Assembly: GCF_030127125.1 (NCBI RefSeq) | Contig: NZ_CP126156.1 | Location: 2,356,001 to 2,420,000 of the forward strand | Length of the DNA stretch: 64,000 nucleotides | Direction: 5' to 3' | Source: Halobaculum litoreum | GTDB lineage: Archaea; Halobacteriota; Halobacteria; Halobacteriales; Haloferacaceae | Shown here: positions 1-10,117 of the stretch, one piece after another | Layout of the letters: each line of letters begins with the position of its first letter | Numbering within the stretch: position 1 is the first letter of the stretch | Translations under genes and position numbers: made by a program | Notes under the pieces: model-generated | Databases searched by the model: none | What the model was told of the DNA's origin: nothing | The model's input: only the letters and a program-made list of their open reading frames with translations

Positions 1-495
1 GTCGTCGTCGCGCTCGCCGTCGTCGACCTCGTCGCCGGCGACGTGTTCCGCGCGACCATCGTGCTCGTCGTCGGCTTGGTCCTGATCGGGTTCGTCCCGG
101 ACGCGGTGATCCGCCCGCGCCTCGCCGGCGGCGCGACCGACCTCCCCGTCTCCGTCTACTTCATCGGCTTCGTCGGCGGCCTGCTCACCCTCGGCGCCAT
201 CGGCTTCGTCGTCGGCCCGCTGGTCGTCGCGCTGCTGGCCGAGACGGTCAGCCTCCTCTCGGCCAACGGCGTCACCACCCAACAGCAGTTACCCGGGTCG
301 TCGACGCCCGCGGCCGACGCGGGCTCCCGGCCGGGCGCCGGGGGCGGTCGCGACGCGCGCCCCGGCCGCGACCCGGACCCCCTCGGCGACGGGGGCGAGG
401 ACCGCGCCGGCGCGGGGACGGCGTCGGACACCGAGTCGGAGCCGGACACGACCTCGGAGCCGGACGCCGACGCGGACGACGACGCTACTCGCTGA
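1..495 (+). CDS. AI-2E family transporter, C-terminal part (5' end outside window)
   Basis: The frame is open from the first base, so the N-terminus lies upstream. The visible 164 residues start in a hydrophobic segment and contain the family's closing pattern: a membrane stretch around VYFIGFVGGLLTLGAIGF followed by VVGPLVVALLAE, typical of the last transmembrane helices of AI-2E/PerM-type permeases. The last 70 residues are an acidic, Pro/Gly/Asp-rich hydrophilic tail that is probably cytoplasmic. Substrates of archaeal members are unknown; the AI-2 name is inherited from bacterial homologues. The stop codon overlaps the convergent rhodanese gene by 11 nt. Confidence 0.75.
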   Translation, partial: VVVALAVVDLVAGDVFRATIVLVVGLVLIGFVPDAVIRPRLAGGATDLPVSVYFIGFVGGLLTLGAIGFVVGPLVVALLAETVSLLSANGVTTQQQLPGSSTPAADAGSRPGAGGGRDARPGRDPDPLGDGGEDRAGAGTASDTESEPDTTSEPDADADDDATR

Positions 496-1267
496 CGGTC
501 TCGCCGCCGCGCCGCTCCCACTCGGTGAGGCTCCCCTCGTAGAACAGCACGTCCCCGTAGCCGAGGTGCCGGAGCACGAGGTACGTGTGGCTGATCCGGC
601 GGGCGGTGTTGCAGTAGAGGAGCACCTCACGGTCCGGCGTGATCCCGTGGTCCGCGAGGATCGCCGTCAGCTCCTCGCGGGGCTTCAGCCCGCGCGTGTC
701 GGCGTCGACCAGCTCGAGCCAGTCGAGGTTGACCGCGCCGGGGAGGTGGCCCGCGGCGTACTCGTCGGGGTCGCGCGTGTCGACGATCACGGTGTCGCCG
801 TCGAGTCGCGCCTCGACGCCGGCGAAGTCGACGAGCGGCGAGCGCCGCGGCTCGCGCGGCTCGTACGCCGTCGGCGCCGGGTCGGGCGCCTCCCGCTCGG
901 TGGGGTGTTCGCGGCTCCACGCGCTGTAGTCGCCGTCGAGGACGCGGAGCCTCGCGGGGTCGTGGCCGTACAGCTCCGCGGTCACGAGGAAGCGCGCCGC
1001 GAACACGCCGTGTTCGTCGTCGTAGGCGACGAGGTCGTCGTCGGCGTCGACGCCGGCGGCCGACAGCAGCTCGCTCCAGCGCTCGGCGCCGGGGAGCATC
1101 CCCTCGTCGCCCGCGCTCGACCGGAACTCGTCGAACGGGACCGACACCGCGCCCGGCAGGTGCCCGATGCCGTCGTACTCCCACCCGTCGCGGACGTCGA
1201 CCACGCGGACGTCGGGGTCGTCGAGGCGCTCGGCCAGCCACGCCGCGGAGACGAACGTGTCGCTCAT
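485..1267 (-). CDS. Tandem-domain rhodanese (thiosulfate/3-mercaptopyruvate sulfurtransferase), 260 aa
   Basis: Sulfurtransferase that moves sulfane sulfur from thiosulfate or mercaptopyruvate to a thiophilic acceptor via a cysteine persulfide in the cytoplasm. Two rhodanese domains are visible: an N-terminal one with the VVDVRDGWEYDGIGHLPGA pattern and an Asp where the catalytic Cys would be (VAYDDEHG), and a C-terminal one with the active-site loop CNTARR (Cys219). The start was placed at MSDTF because the upstream extension is arginine-rich non-coding sequence. It is transcribed divergently from a second rhodanese at 1521, a common haloarchaeal pairing. The donor cannot be decided from sequence. 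Confidence 0.9.
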   Translation of the reverse strand: MSDTFVSAAWLAERLDDPDVRVVDVRDGWEYDGIGHLPGAVSVPFDEFRSSAGDEGMLPGAERWSELLSAAGVDADDDLVAYDDEHGVFAARFLVTAELYGHDPARLRVLDGDYSAWSREHPTEREAPDPAPTAYEPREPRRSPLVDFAGVEARLDGDTVIVDTRDPDEYAAGHLPGAVNLDWLELVDADTRGLKPREELTAILADHGITPDREVLLYCNTARRISHTYLVLRHLGYGDVLFYEGSLTEWERRGGETVSE

Positions 1268-1484
1268 GCCCCGCCGTTCACGCCGGGCGGGCAAAAGCCC
1301 GCCCGAGTCGGCGAGGTCGGCAGCGCGTCCGGAGCGGTGGCAACATCTTCCGGCTCCGTCGCGCGACCGCTCCGGCGCCCCGAGGGCGTGTCGTCGTCGC
1401 GAGGGGCTGTCGACCCCGCGCCCCGGATCCGGCGGCAACATCGTCCGGTTCGACGGACGATTGGCCGCCTCTGCCGCGGCTGGC

Positions 1485-1494
1485 GGATTAATAC
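1485..1494 (+). promoter_or_regulatory. TATA-like box of the second rhodanese gene
   Basis: GGATTAATAC lies about 30 nt upstream of the ATG at 1521, in an otherwise GC-rich spacer. The spacing fits a leaderless or near-leaderless haloarchaeal transcript. Confidence 0.55.
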
Positions 1495-1520
1495 GGCGAG
1501 CGCGCGTACACCCTCACGCA

Positions 1521-2390
1521 ATGACAGACTACGCGAAGGACGTGCTCGTCGACGCCGACTGGGTGGAAGCCCACCTCGACGAGTTCCAGTCCGACGACCC
1601 GGCGTACCGACTGGTCGAAGTGGACGTGGACACGGAGGCGTACGACTCCGGCCACGCGCCCGGCGCGATCGGCTTCAACTGGGAGACCGACCTCCAGGAC
1701 CAGACCCAGCGCGACGTGCTCACGAAGGCGGACTTCGAGGCGCTCAACGCCGAGCACGGCATCGCGAACGACTCGACGGTCGTCCTCTACGGCGACAACT
1801 CGAACTGGTTCGCGGCGTACACCTACTGGCAGTACAAGTACTACGGCCACGACGACGTGAAGCTGCTCGACGGCGGCCGCGAGTACTGGATCGAGAACGA
1901 CTACCCGACCACCGAGGCGGAGCCGTCGTTCCCGGCGACCGAGTACACGGCCGAGGAGCCCGACGAGTCGATCCGCGCGTACCGCGACGACGTGGACGCC
2001 GCCATCGACGCGGGCGTCCCGCTCGTCGACGTGCGCTCGCCCGAGGAGTACAGCGGCGAGATCCTCGCCCCGCCGGGCCTGCAGGAGACCGCCCAGCGCG
2101 GCGGCCACATCCCCGGCGCGCGCAACATCTCGTGGGCGTCCGTCACCAACGACGACGGGACGTTCAAGACGAAGGCGGAGCTCGAGGACCTCTACGCCGA
2201 CGTGCTCGCCGAGGGCGACGACGAGATCGTCGCGTACTGCCGCATCGGCGAGCGCTCCTCGGTCGCGTGGTTCGCGCTCCACGAACTCGTGGGCGCCGAC
2301 CAGACCGTCAACTACGACGGCTCGTGGACCGAGTGGGGCAACCTCGTCCGCGCGCCGATCGTGAAGGGCAGCGAGCCCGGCGGCGACTGA
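1521..2390 (+). CDS. Tandem-domain rhodanese (sulfurtransferase), 289 aa
   Basis: Second double-rhodanese protein. The N-terminal domain is catalytically degenerate, with YGDNSN at the active-loop position. The C-terminal domain has the classic six-residue active loop CRIGERSS with the nucleophile at Cys240, and the flanking VDVRSPEEYSGE motif. Length and architecture match archaeal thiosulfate sulfurtransferases. The ATG at 1521 follows a good TATA-like box; the longer open frame upstream has non-coding composition. It forms a head-to-head pair with the gene at 485-1267, so the 253-bp spacer probably holds both promoters. Confidence 0.92.
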   Translation: MTDYAKDVLVDADWVEAHLDEFQSDDPAYRLVEVDVDTEAYDSGHAPGAIGFNWETDLQDQTQRDVLTKADFEALNAEHGIANDSTVVLYGDNSNWFAAYTYWQYKYYGHDDVKLLDGGREYWIENDYPTTEAEPSFPATEYTAEEPDESIRAYRDDVDAAIDAGVPLVDVRSPEEYSGEILAPPGLQETAQRGGHIPGARNISWASVTNDDGTFKTKAELEDLYADVLAEGDDEIVAYCRIGERSSVAWFALHELVGADQTVNYDGSWTEWGNLVRAPIVKGSEPGGD

Positions 2391-2427
2391 GTCGGCCGAC
2401 CGCGACGACCTCACCGTTCTTTCGACG

Positions 2428-4058
2428 CTACCCGCCCAGCACCGCCGCCGCGATCCGCGGCGTGAGGAACGCCTCGATGGCGGCTGCGACCACCAGCAGG
2501 ACCCCGATCCCGACGAGCACCCACGCCGCGCGCTCCAGCTCCCCGGCGACGCGCTCGGCGTCCGTCTCCCCGCGCACCGCCCGCCAGCCGACGCCGCCGA
2601 GGTGGAGGCCGAGCCCGCCGGCGACGGCGATGACGGGCAGTTCGAGCACGCCGTGGGGCGCGACGAGCGCGAGGAACGCCGTCCGGTCGAACACGCCCGC
2701 GAGCGCCCCGACGAGCACGCCGTTGAACGCCAGCCCGGAGACGGCGGGGAGCCCGAACGCGAGCCCGCCGTACGCGAGGCCGGCGCTCACGACCCAGTTG
2801 TTCGCCGCGATGGTGACGAACGGGCCGACCGCGACCGCGCCGAACACCCCCGCCACGTCCGCCGGCCCCTCGGCGGTGACGCCGTACGGCGCCGTCGTCG
2901 CGTAGCCGACGGCGATGCCGGCGACGAGCACGCCGAGCGCCGCCGCGACGGCCGGCGCGTGGCCCCGGCAGAAGCCGACCAACTCGCGCCAGCCGAGGCC
3001 CAACCCCGCACGGACACGGGCCGTCGCCGGCCGTCGCTCCGCCGACCCGGATCCGGATCCGGACCCGGCCCCGGACCCGGCCGACGTCGTCCCGTCGACG
3101 CCGGCGTACAGCGCGGTCGCGGCCGCGTCGAGGAACGGGGCGACCACCAGCGGGAGGACGATGCCGCCGAGGCTGCCGGCGCCGGCCGCGTTCGCGAGCG
3201 CGACGGCGACGACGGCGGCAACGTACCCGCCGAGGGCGACGAGCGCGAAGCCGACGGCGTGGGCCGGGTGGCGCCGGACGAACCCGAGGCTCGCGCGGAT
3301 CGCCCCCACGCGCCGCGGCCGTCGACGACCGCGGCCGACTCCGCGAACGCGAGGAGGAACGACGCGAGGAGCACGACCACCACGCCGAGGCCGACGGCCG
3401 CGACCGTCAGCAGGACGACCAGTGCCGCGGCGGCGCTCGGGTCCCCGGCGAGCACCGCCGGCGATGCCGCGAGGTTCAGCCCGACGAACAGCGGGACGCC
3501 GACCGCGAGGACCGCGACGACGACGCGCACGAGCGAGATGGCGAGGAACGTCCGCCAGCGGCCGGCGGTCCGGACGCCGTCGGCCAGCGGCGGGCGGCCG
3601 TCGAGCCCGGCCCAGACGGTGCCGTACGTGACCGCCTTCGACACGCCGCCGGCGAGGAAGCCGACGACGACGGCGCCGAGGACGCCGCCGGCGAGCGCGG
3701 CGACGACGGTCGGCGTGACGGCGTTCGCGACCGCCGCCTCGACCCCGGCGGGGAGCGCGTCCGGCACCGCGGGCGTCCCGGGGTCGCCCGCGCCGGCGGC
3801 GCCGGCCCCGCCCTCGGCCTCGCGGGCGGCGTTCTGGAGGTCGACGACCGCGCGGACGATCGGTTCGAGCCGGCCGGTCGCGGCGAGCGAGCCGAGCGCG
3901 ACCGCCAGTCCGACGACGACGGGGACGCGGGCGGCGGTCGTCAGGCCGAGCGCGAGCAGGTACGCGGGGACGACGGCGGCGGGACGGTCGCGGAGGAGGC
4001 GACCGGCGGCGCCGAGCGCCGCCGAGACGGACCGCGACCCGTCGGAGGGACGTGACAC
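2428..4058 (-). CDS. SpoIIM-type multi-pass membrane protein, interrupted by one frameshift
   Basis: Membrane protein of about 543 residues once one frameshift is bridged. The N-terminal half, from the GTG at 4058, contains several hydrophobic helices (for example around VVPAYLLALGLTTAARVPVV). The C-terminal half has the stage II sporulation protein M (SpoIIM/DUF95) pattern with NNWVVSAGLAYGGLAFGLPA and HGVLELPVIAVAGGLGLHLG. The halves are in different frames and join near 3309, where one missing C restores a smooth junction (GRGAVGAIRASLGFVRRHP). In archaea SpoIIM proteins are integral membrane proteins of unknown role and have no link to sporulation. The break is probably a sequence error because both sides retain intact, protein-like sequence. 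Confidence 0.75.
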
Positions 4059-4149
4059 ACCTCCGGTCTTCCGGGCGGGCGCCGTAAGCGTGTCGTCGGC
4101 GCGGACGGCGGGCGCGGGATTGAAGCGGCACACCGGTGTACGTTCGCCC

Positions 4150-4779
4150 ATGGACGCAGCCACCTTCTCCGACGAGTTCCGCGACGACAACGAGACGCCG
4201 CTGTCGCGGCTCGGCTCCTCGAAGTCGCTGTACGCGCTCACGGGCGGCGAGATGGACGCCGACGCCGTTCGCGCGGCCGTCGCCGCCGAGTTCGCGCTCG
4301 CGGGCCGCACGTTCGAGGCGTGGAGCGCCGACGAGGCGAACGGCGACGCCGCGGCGCTGTTCGGCGACGTCGCCGAGGACGCCCGCGACCACCGGGAGGT
4401 GGCGGACCCGGACGCCGACCCGGCGGACGACGCGCTCCACGACTACCCGGAGTACGACGGCCTCGCGGCCCTCGACGGGACGGCCGAACGCGCCGGCGGC
4501 CTCTACGGCCGGCTCGTCGTCGCCCACACCCGCGCCGAGCAGACGGTCGGCTTCTTCGTCGGCGACGCCGACCCCGCGTCCTCGAACGACTTCCGGGGCG
4601 TCCGCGACGACCTCGCGGCCCGGCTCGACGACGCGCTCGCGCTCCTCGAGGCGGTCTGTGACGGCGACGACGACTGGGCGAGCGCCCGCGAGGCGGCCGA
4701 CGCGGTCGTCGAGACGGCGTACGCCGACTACGTCGAGACGCTGGAGTCGATGGGCGTCAAGCCGAAGAACGTCTGCTGA
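4150..4779 (+). CDS. Rubrerythrin-like / haloarchaeal antitermination-like protein, 209 aa
   Basis: Soluble, alpha-helical protein that I recognise as a conserved haloarchaeal family annotated either as rubrerythrin-like or as a transcription antitermination factor; neither role has been shown here. The N-terminus has FRDDNETPLSRLGSSKSLYA, and the helical core contains EAWSADEANGDAAALF and the conserved C-terminal end SMGVKPKNVC. A full ferritin-like di-iron set (two ExxH motifs) is not evident, so iron binding is doubtful. Its ATG is 91 bp from the divergent SpoIIM-like gene. Confidence 0.65.
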   Translation: MDAATFSDEFRDDNETPLSRLGSSKSLYALTGGEMDADAVRAAVAAEFALAGRTFEAWSADEANGDAAALFGDVAEDARDHREVADPDADPADDALHDYPEYDGLAALDGTAERAGGLYGRLVVAHTRAEQTVGFFVGDADPASSNDFRGVRDDLAARLDDALALLEAVCDGDDDWASAREAADAVVETAYADYVETLESMGVKPKNVC

Positions 4780-4806
4780 GGCCGCTCCCGGGGGGTCTTC
4801 GGGCCG

Positions 4807-5955
4807 TCAGAACAGCGGCTCCACTCCCTCGGCGTCCCAGATCCCTCCCGAGAGGTCGGCGCGCTCGGCGATGGCGGCGACGTTGCGCTGTGCCTCGACG
4901 GCGGCGGCGCGCAGTTCGCGGAGCCGGGGCGCCTCGGTCACGCCGCCGAGGAGGACCACCGCCGCGAGGTGGTCGGTGTCGCGAAGCGGGTAGTCGCCGC
5001 CGCGCACCTCCGGCGTCCCGGTCGTCTCCTCCAGCCACGCGCGGGCGTCCTCGACGCCCTTGCGCGAGAGGGTCTCGGGCGGGCCGCTGACGACGACCAG
5101 CGCGCGCTCGACGTCCCGAAGCTCACACGGCAGCGTGAGGTTCCCGAGCGCCGCCCGCCGGACGGTGGCGCTCACCCGCGTCGTCGTCTCCAGCGGGTCC
5201 TCCGAGACGGGTTTGCGGCCGCCGAAGATCCCCCGCTTGCGCTCGAGCGGCGCGGTCGCGTAGCCGAGCGACGCCACGCCGCCGCTCCGGCCGAGCGTGT
5301 TGATGATCTCGCTGGCGTCGACGACCTTCTCCGGGCTCGGATCGGTCGCCTCGCCCGCGGAGAACAGCACGCCGAGCCGGCGCGCGATCGCCTCGTTGAC
5401 GCGGGTGTAGCCCCCCGCGAGGCTCTCGCCCGACTCGCGCCCGGCGGCGTTGTCGTACAGCAGGGTGGCGTCGGCGTGCTCGACGACCGTCTGGAGCGAC
5501 CGCGCGGCGTTGAGCGTGTAGATGCCGCCCTCGTCGCGCGCGGGGAGCACCCCGAGCGCGAACACCGGCTCCTCGTAGATCCGGCGCAGTTCCCGGCAGA
5601 TGACGGGCGCGCCGCCCGACCCCGTCCCGCCGCCGAGCGCGGCGACGACGAGGAACGCGTCCACGTCGCTCGTCGGGATCGCGTCGACGGCGTCGCGCAC
5701 CTCGTCGATGTCGTCGCGCGCCAACTCGGCGCCGAGTTCGTTGTCCGCGCCCGCGCCGTGCCCCTTCACGCGGTCGCCGCCGATCAACACCCGGTTCTGT
5801 GGCGGCACCTCCCGGAGGCCGAGCAGGTCCGCGCGCGCGGTGTTGACCGCCACCGCGTCGACGACGACGTCCTCGCGACTGTCGCGTTCGTAGCGGAGGA
5901 GTGCGTCCGTGATCTTCCCGCCGGCCTGGCCGACGGCGACGACTGCGACTCTCAT
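4807..5955 (-). CDS. cetZ: CetZ tubulin/FtsZ-superfamily cytoskeletal GTPase, 382 aa
   Basis: Cytoskeletal GTPase of the archaeal CetZ group, which controls cell shape and motility in haloarchaea rather than cytokinesis, the job of FtsZ1/2. Visible features are the N-terminal nucleotide loop GQAGGKI (residues 9-15), the tubulin signature GGGTGSG (108-114), and the NTARADL segment typical of CetZ. Unlike FtsZ it lacks a long C-terminal linker and ends in EGVEPLF. The copy number and subgroup (CetZ1 versus others) cannot be determined from this window. It overlaps no neighbour and has its own promoter. Confidence 0.9.
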   Translation of the reverse strand: MRVAVVAVGQAGGKITDALLRYERDSREDVVVDAVAVNTARADLLGLREVPPQNRVLIGGDRVKGHGAGADNELGAELARDDIDEVRDAVDAIPTSDVDAFLVVAALGGGTGSGGAPVICRELRRIYEEPVFALGVLPARDEGGIYTLNAARSLQTVVEHADATLLYDNAAGRESGESLAGGYTRVNEAIARRLGVLFSAGEATDPSPEKVVDASEIINTLGRSGGVASLGYATAPLERKRGIFGGRKPVSEDPLETTTRVSATVRRAALGNLTLPCELRDVERALVVVSGPPETLSRKGVEDARAWLEETTGTPEVRGGDYPLRDTDHLAAVVLLGGVTEAPRLRELRAAAVEAQRNVAAIAERADLSGGIWDAEGVEPLF

Positions 5956-5980
5956 GGCGCGAGCGTGGTGCCGCCCCCTG

Positions 5981-5987
5981 ATAAATC
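5981..5987 (-). promoter_or_regulatory. TATA-like box of cetZ
   Basis: On the minus strand this reads GATTTAT, centred about 29 nt upstream of the cetZ ATG at 5955, fitting a leaderless start. Confidence 0.55.
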
Positions 5988-5997
5988 GGGGCGCCGT

Positions 5998-6267
5998 TCA
6001 GACGCCGGGGACGTCCGACCGGTACTCGCTGATGCAGTCGACGGCGGCCTCGGCGTGGTCGGCCGCCTCCCCGCCGGCGTCGCCGGCGGCGTCGCGGATC
6101 GTGTGGATCCGTTTCGCCATCCAGCCGTGGTCGGGGCCGGCGTCGGCGTCGGCTGCCTCCGCCAGCGCGTCGGCGACGCGCGCGAGGCGCTCGGCGGCCT
6201 CGCCGTCGGCGGCGTCGGCGGCCCGTCGGAGGTGCGCGCTCGCGTCCGCCAGCAGTTGTCGTGTCAT
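5998..6267 (-). CDS. Small helical haloarchaeal protein of unknown function, 89 aa
   Basis: Short Ala/Asp-rich helical protein (starts [18 protein letters not shown], ends [10 protein letters not shown]). It resembles small four-helix hypothetical proteins widespread in haloarchaea, possibly a DUF7553-type family, but I cannot name it with certainty. The start was chosen at 6267 because residues upstream in the longer frame are Arg/Ser-rich shadow sequence. There is no membrane segment or cysteine. It lies 42 bp upstream of cetZ on the same strand but cetZ has its own TATA box, so co-transcription is only possible. Confidence 0.6.
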   Translation of the reverse strand: MTRQLLADASAHLRRAADAADGEAAERLARVADALAEAADADAGPDHGWMAKRIHTIRDAAGDAGGEAADHAEAAVDCISEYRSDVPGV

Positions 6268-6390
6268 ACCGCCCGATTCTCCGCTTCGGGAGGTAGGCGT
6301 TTCGGCGGTCGCGAACGTCGCCGGCGTCGGTGACACGAGTGCAGCGCTCGGCGGCGCCCGCGCACCTTGCGGCGGAGCGGTTCCGTGGCG

Positions 6391-6438
6391 CGCCGCCGTC
6401 GCTCGCGGTCTCGTTCGTTCGCTCCGCTCGCTCGTTCG
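6391..6438 (+). repeat. 48-bp direct repeat, copy A
   Basis: Begins CGCCGCCGTCGCTCGCGGTC and ends in a run of CGCTC/CGTTC units. It matches copy B (6473-6520) at 44 of 48 positions, with starts 82 bp apart. It is built of the GCTCGCTCCGCTCGCTCG-type units often seen between haloarchaeal genes. Confidence 0.85.
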
Positions 6439-6472
6439 TGGCACCCTTCGATGGGCGGCGCGCCCACGAGCA

Positions 6473-6520
6473 CGCCGCCGTCGCTCGCGGTCTCTCTCGC
6501 TCGCGCCGCTCGCTCGTTCG
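6473..6520 (+). repeat. 48-bp direct repeat, copy B
   Basis: Second copy, with the first 22 bases identical to copy A and four substitutions after that. It ends 39 bp before the uvrB ATG, so it may sit in or next to the uvrB promoter. Confidence 0.85.
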
Positions 6521-6559
6521 ACCGCGCTCGTCAAGTGCCTCCCACCCCACACACCGTCA

Positions 6560-8641
6560 ATGAGCGAATCCGAGGGGCCCCTCTCGCCGGACCGTCCCGA
6601 GGCCGAGAAGCCGTTCCGGGTGGACGCCCCGTTCGACCCCGCGGGCGACCAGCCCGAGGCGATCCGCCGGCTCGTCGACGGCTACGAGTCCGGGATGACC
6701 GAGCAGACGCTGCTCGGCGTCACGGGCTCCGGGAAGACGAACACCGTCTCGTGGGTCGTCGAGGAGTTGGACACGCCCACCCTCGTCATCGCCCACAACA
6801 AGACGCTCGCCGCGCAGCTGTACGAGGAGTTCCGCAACCTCTTTCCCGACAACGCGGTCGAGTACTTCGTCTCCTACTACAACTACTACCAGCCGGAGGC
6901 GTACGTCGAGCAGACGGACACGTACATCGACAAGGAGATGTCCATCAACGACGAGATCGACCGCCTCAGGCACTCCGCGACGCGGTCGCTGCTCACGCGC
7001 GACGACGTAATCGTCGTCGCCTCCGTCTCGGCCATCTACGGGCTCGGCGACCCCACCAACTACCGCGGGATGGCGCTCGAACTGGAGGTCGGTCAAGAGA
7101 TCGGTCGCGACGACCTGCTGAAGCAGTTGGTCGACCTCAACTACGAGCGCAACGACGTCGACTTCCAGCAGGGGACGTTCCGCGTGCGCGGCGACACCGT
7201 CGAGGTGTTCCCGATGTACGGCCGCCACGCCGTCCGGATCGAGCTGTGGGGCGACGAGATCGACCGCATGCGCAAGGTCGACGTGGTGAACGGCGAGGTC
7301 GTCAGCGAGGAGCCGGCGGCACTGATCCACCCCGCCGAGCACTACTCCCTGCCCGAGGAGCAGATCGATCAGGCCGTCTCGGAGATCCGGGAGTTGATGC
7401 AACAGCGCGTCTCGTACTTCGAGCGCCAAGGGGATCTGGTCGCCGCCCAGCGCATCGAGGAGCGCACGACCTTCGACATCGAGATGTTGCAGGAGACGGG
7501 CTACTGCTCGGGGATCGAGAACTACTCGGTCCACCTCTCGGATCGGGAGTCCGGAGACGCGCCGTACACGCTGCTCGACTACTTCCCCGACGACTTCCTC
7601 ACGGTGATCGACGAGTCCCACCAGACGCTCCCCCAGATCAAAGGGCAGTTCGAGGGCGACAAGTCCCGCAAGGACTCGCTGGTCGGCAACGGGTTCCGGC
7701 TCCCGACGGCGTACGACAACCGCCCGCTCACCTTCGAGGAGTTCGTCGAGAAGACCGACCGCCGGCTGTACGTCTCGGCGACCCCCGGCGACTACGAGCG
7801 CGACAACTCCGAGCGGATCGTCGAACAGATCGTCCGCCCCACGCACCTCGTCGACCCCGAGGTGACCATCGAGCCGGCCGAGGGGCAGGTCGACGACCTG
7901 ATGGACCGCATCGACGACCGCATCGAGCGCGGCGAGCGCACCCTCGTCACCACGCTCACCAAGCGCATGGCCGAGGACCTCACCGAGTACCTCGAGGAGG
8001 CCGGCGTCGAGGTGGCGTACATGCACGACGAGACGGACACGCTGGAGCGCCACGAGATCATCCGCTCGCTCCGTCTAGGCGAGATCGACGTGCTCGTCGG
8101 CATCAACCTCCTGCGCGAGGGGCTGGACATCCCCGAGGTGAGCCTCGTCGCCATCCTCGACGCCGACCAGGAGGGGTTCCTCCGATCGGAGACGACGCTC
8201 GTCCAGACGATGGGGCGGGCGGCCCGCAACGTCGACGGCGAGGTGATCCTGTACGCCGACGAGGTCACCGGGGCGATGGAGTCGGCGATCGACGAGACGC
8301 GCCGCCGCCGCGAGATCCAGCGCGAGTTCAACGAGGAGCACGGCTACGAGCCGCAGACGATCGACAAGGAGATCGGCGAGACGAACCTCCCCGGGTCGAA
8401 GACGGACACCTCCGGGCTCTCCGGCGACGACGTCGCCGACGAGGAGGAGGCGCAAGCGCGGATCCAGGCGCTCGAGGAGCGCATGGAGGAAGCCGCGAGC
8501 AACCTCGAGTTCGAGTTGGCCGCGGACATCCGCGACCGGATGCGGGAGCTCCGCCGGGAGTTCGACGTCGACCCGGAGGCGGTCGGGATCGAACCGCCCG
8601 CCGAGGACGCCGAGGGGATCGACCCCGGCGAGGAGTTCTGA
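6560..8641 (+). CDS. uvrB: UvrB, excinuclease ABC subunit B, 693 aa
   Basis: Damage-recognition helicase-like subunit of bacterial-type nucleotide excision repair, which acts with UvrA and UvrC; haloarchaea acquired this system from bacteria. Residues 53-60 are the Walker A motif GVTGSGKT. The beta-hairpin [10 protein letters not shown] that clamps damaged DNA, the DESH box in VIDESHQTL, and helicase motif VI in TMGRAARN are all present. The C-terminus carries a UVR domain ([20 protein letters not shown]) that contacts UvrC. Length is normal. uvrA and uvrC are not in this window. A repeat pair lies immediately upstream. Confidence 0.98.
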   Translation: MSESEGPLSPDRPEAEKPFRVDAPFDPAGDQPEAIRRLVDGYESGMTEQTLLGVTGSGKTNTVSWVVEELDTPTLVIAHNKTLAAQLYEEFRNLFPDNAVEYFVSYYNYYQPEAYVEQTDTYIDKEMSINDEIDRLRHSATRSLLTRDDVIVVASVSAIYGLGDPTNYRGMALELEVGQEIGRDDLLKQLVDLNYERNDVDFQQGTFRVRGDTVEVFPMYGRHAVRIELWGDEIDRMRKVDVVNGEVVSEEPAALIHPAEHYSLPEEQIDQAVSEIRELMQQRVSYFERQGDLVAAQRIEERTTFDIEMLQETGYCSGIENYSVHLSDRESGDAPYTLLDYFPDDFLTVIDESHQTLPQIKGQFEGDKSRKDSLVGNGFRLPTAYDNRPLTFEEFVEKTDRRLYVSATPGDYERDNSERIVEQIVRPTHLVDPEVTIEPAEGQVDDLMDRIDDRIERGERTLVTTLTKRMAEDLTEYLEEAGVEVAYMHDETDTLERHEIIRSLRLGEIDVLVGINLLREGLDIPEVSLVAILDADQEGFLRSETTLVQTMGRAARNVDGEVILYADEVTGAMESAIDETRRRREIQREFNEEHGYEPQTIDKEIGETNLPGSKTDTSGLSGDDVADEEEAQARIQALEERMEEAASNLEFELAADIRDRMRELRREFDVDPEAVGIEPPAEDAEGIDPGEEF

Positions 8642-8684
8642 GGACCGCGCTCGGCGGGACGAGGGTCGCGGGCGCGTCGGCGCG

Positions 8685-10088
8685 TCAGTCCGCCGAGGCC
8701 GTCTCGCCCGCGGACTCGGCGGCCCGCTCGTGGAGGCCGTCGGCCGTCGAGTACCGGAAGTAGCCGACCAGCCCCGCGGCGGCGACGACGTTCGACACCG
8801 TCACGGCCCAGAAGGGACCGAGCGCGCCCCAGCCGAGCACGAACGCGCCGACCGCGGCGACCGGGACGCGGACGGCCCAGTACTGCAGCATCGTCGAGTA
8901 CATGCTCACGTCCGTCCGGCCGGCGCCGTTGAAGCCGGCCTCGACCGTCCAGATGGTGCCGAGCGCCCAGTAGCCGAGCGCGAGGATCTGGAGGTACGCG
9001 ACGGACAGCCCCAGCGCCTCGCCCTCGATCCCGGGCACGAACAGTCCGGCGATCGCGGTCGGGAAGAGGTACTGGACGACCCCGATCGCCCCCAGCCCGA
9101 CCGCGCCGACGCCGACGCCGAGCCACGTCGCGCGGGTGGCGCGGGCGGGCTGGTTCGCGCCGAGGTTCTGCCCGACGAGCGTCGTGCCGGCCGAGCCGAT
9201 GGCGGCGGCGGGGACGAACACCACCGTCGCGACCCGCGCCCCGATGGTGTACGCCGTCAAGGCGGCGGCGCCGCCGGTCACCGACACGATGGCGACGACG
9301 ACGAGGCGGGCCACCTGTCGGGCGATCCCCTGCCCGGTCTTGGGCGCGCCGACGGCGACCAACTCGCGGAACTCCGCGACGTCGAGCGAGACGGCGTCGA
9401 GGTGGAAGGTGAACCCCCGGCGTCCCCACACCGCGGCGGCGATCATGACGACCGCGCCGACGCCGAAGCCGATCGCCGTCGCGTAGGCGGCGCCGGCGAT
9501 CCCGTACCCCGGGATCGGGCCGTAGCCGAAGATGAGGACGGGATCGAGACCGATGCTGATGCCGATCGACAGGAGATTGACGAACAGCGGCGTCCGGGAG
9601 TCGCCCGCGCCGATGAAGCCGTACTCGAACACGTCGCTGACGGCCGAGACGGTGAACGCGCCGGTCATCGCCACGAGGTACACTCCGGCGAGGCGCGCCA
9701 CGTTCGCGCCGGGGTCGAACAGGCCGACGAGTTGCCGCCCGACCGCGACCGTGACGCCGAGCAACAGGAGCATGACCGCGACGGCGGCGACGAGCGCGTG
9801 GAACACGGCGCGGCTCGCCCCGCGCTCGTCGTCGTTGCCGACGCGCTGGGAGACGAGGACGTGCTCGCCGGTGAACACGCCGCCGGCCACCGCGACGACG
9901 AGGCCGACCAGCGGGGCGACGAGCCCGACGGCGGCGACCGCGTCGCCGCTGTACCGCCCCAGCCAGAGCACGTCGACGATGCTCTGGGCGGTCAGCGCGA
10001 GCTGCTGGGCGACGATCGGCACCGAGAGGAACGCGAGCGCGCGCCCAAGCGGCCCGTCCGTGATCTCCTCGGACGACACGTCGAGCAT
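8685..10088 (-). CDS. MATE family multidrug efflux transporter, 467 aa
   Basis: Integral membrane exporter expected to expel cationic or organic compounds using a Na+ or H+ gradient. It has the usual two MatE repeats and about 12 hydrophobic segments; the N-terminal QQLALTAQSIVDVLWLG and the central APKTGQGIARQVARL and GTTLVGQNLGA segments are family landmarks. The N-terminus is short (MLDVSSEEITDGPLGRAL) and the C-terminal tail acidic. An AT-rich promoter with a palindrome lies just upstream, so local repression is plausible. Substrate unknown. Confidence 0.92.
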   Translation of the reverse strand: MLDVSSEEITDGPLGRALAFLSVPIVAQQLALTAQSIVDVLWLGRYSGDAVAAVGLVAPLVGLVVAVAGGVFTGEHVLVSQRVGNDDERGASRAVFHALVAAVAVMLLLLGVTVAVGRQLVGLFDPGANVARLAGVYLVAMTGAFTVSAVSDVFEYGFIGAGDSRTPLFVNLLSIGISIGLDPVLIFGYGPIPGYGIAGAAYATAIGFGVGAVVMIAAAVWGRRGFTFHLDAVSLDVAEFRELVAVGAPKTGQGIARQVARLVVVAIVSVTGGAAALTAYTIGARVATVVFVPAAAIGSAGTTLVGQNLGANQPARATRATWLGVGVGAVGLGAIGVVQYLFPTAIAGLFVPGIEGEALGLSVAYLQILALGYWALGTIWTVEAGFNGAGRTDVSMYSTMLQYWAVRVPVAAVGAFVLGWGALGPFWAVTVSNVVAAAGLVGYFRYSTADGLHERAAESAGETASAD

Positions 10089-10094
10089 CGTGAT

Positions 10095-10107
10095 ATGATT
10101 TTATCAT
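10095..10107. promoter_or_regulatory. Palindrome between the TATA box and start codon of the MATE gene (candidate operator)
   Basis: ATGAT-TTT-ATCAT, a perfect 5-bp inverted repeat with a 3-nt spacer. It lies 7 nt upstream of the MATE start codon and overlaps the predicted transcription start. A protein bound here would block initiation. No regulator gene is adjacent. Confidence 0.45.
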
Positions 10108-10117
10108 CTAAATCGTT

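Larger units (their letters stand above)
6268..6559. other. 292-bp intergenic region with a direct repeat, upstream of uvrB
   Basis: The region between the small helical gene and uvrB has no convincing gene. It holds two copies of a 48-bp repeat (listed separately). The uvrB promoter should lie in its last part, but no clear TATA box is visible near 6530. Confidence 0.7.
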
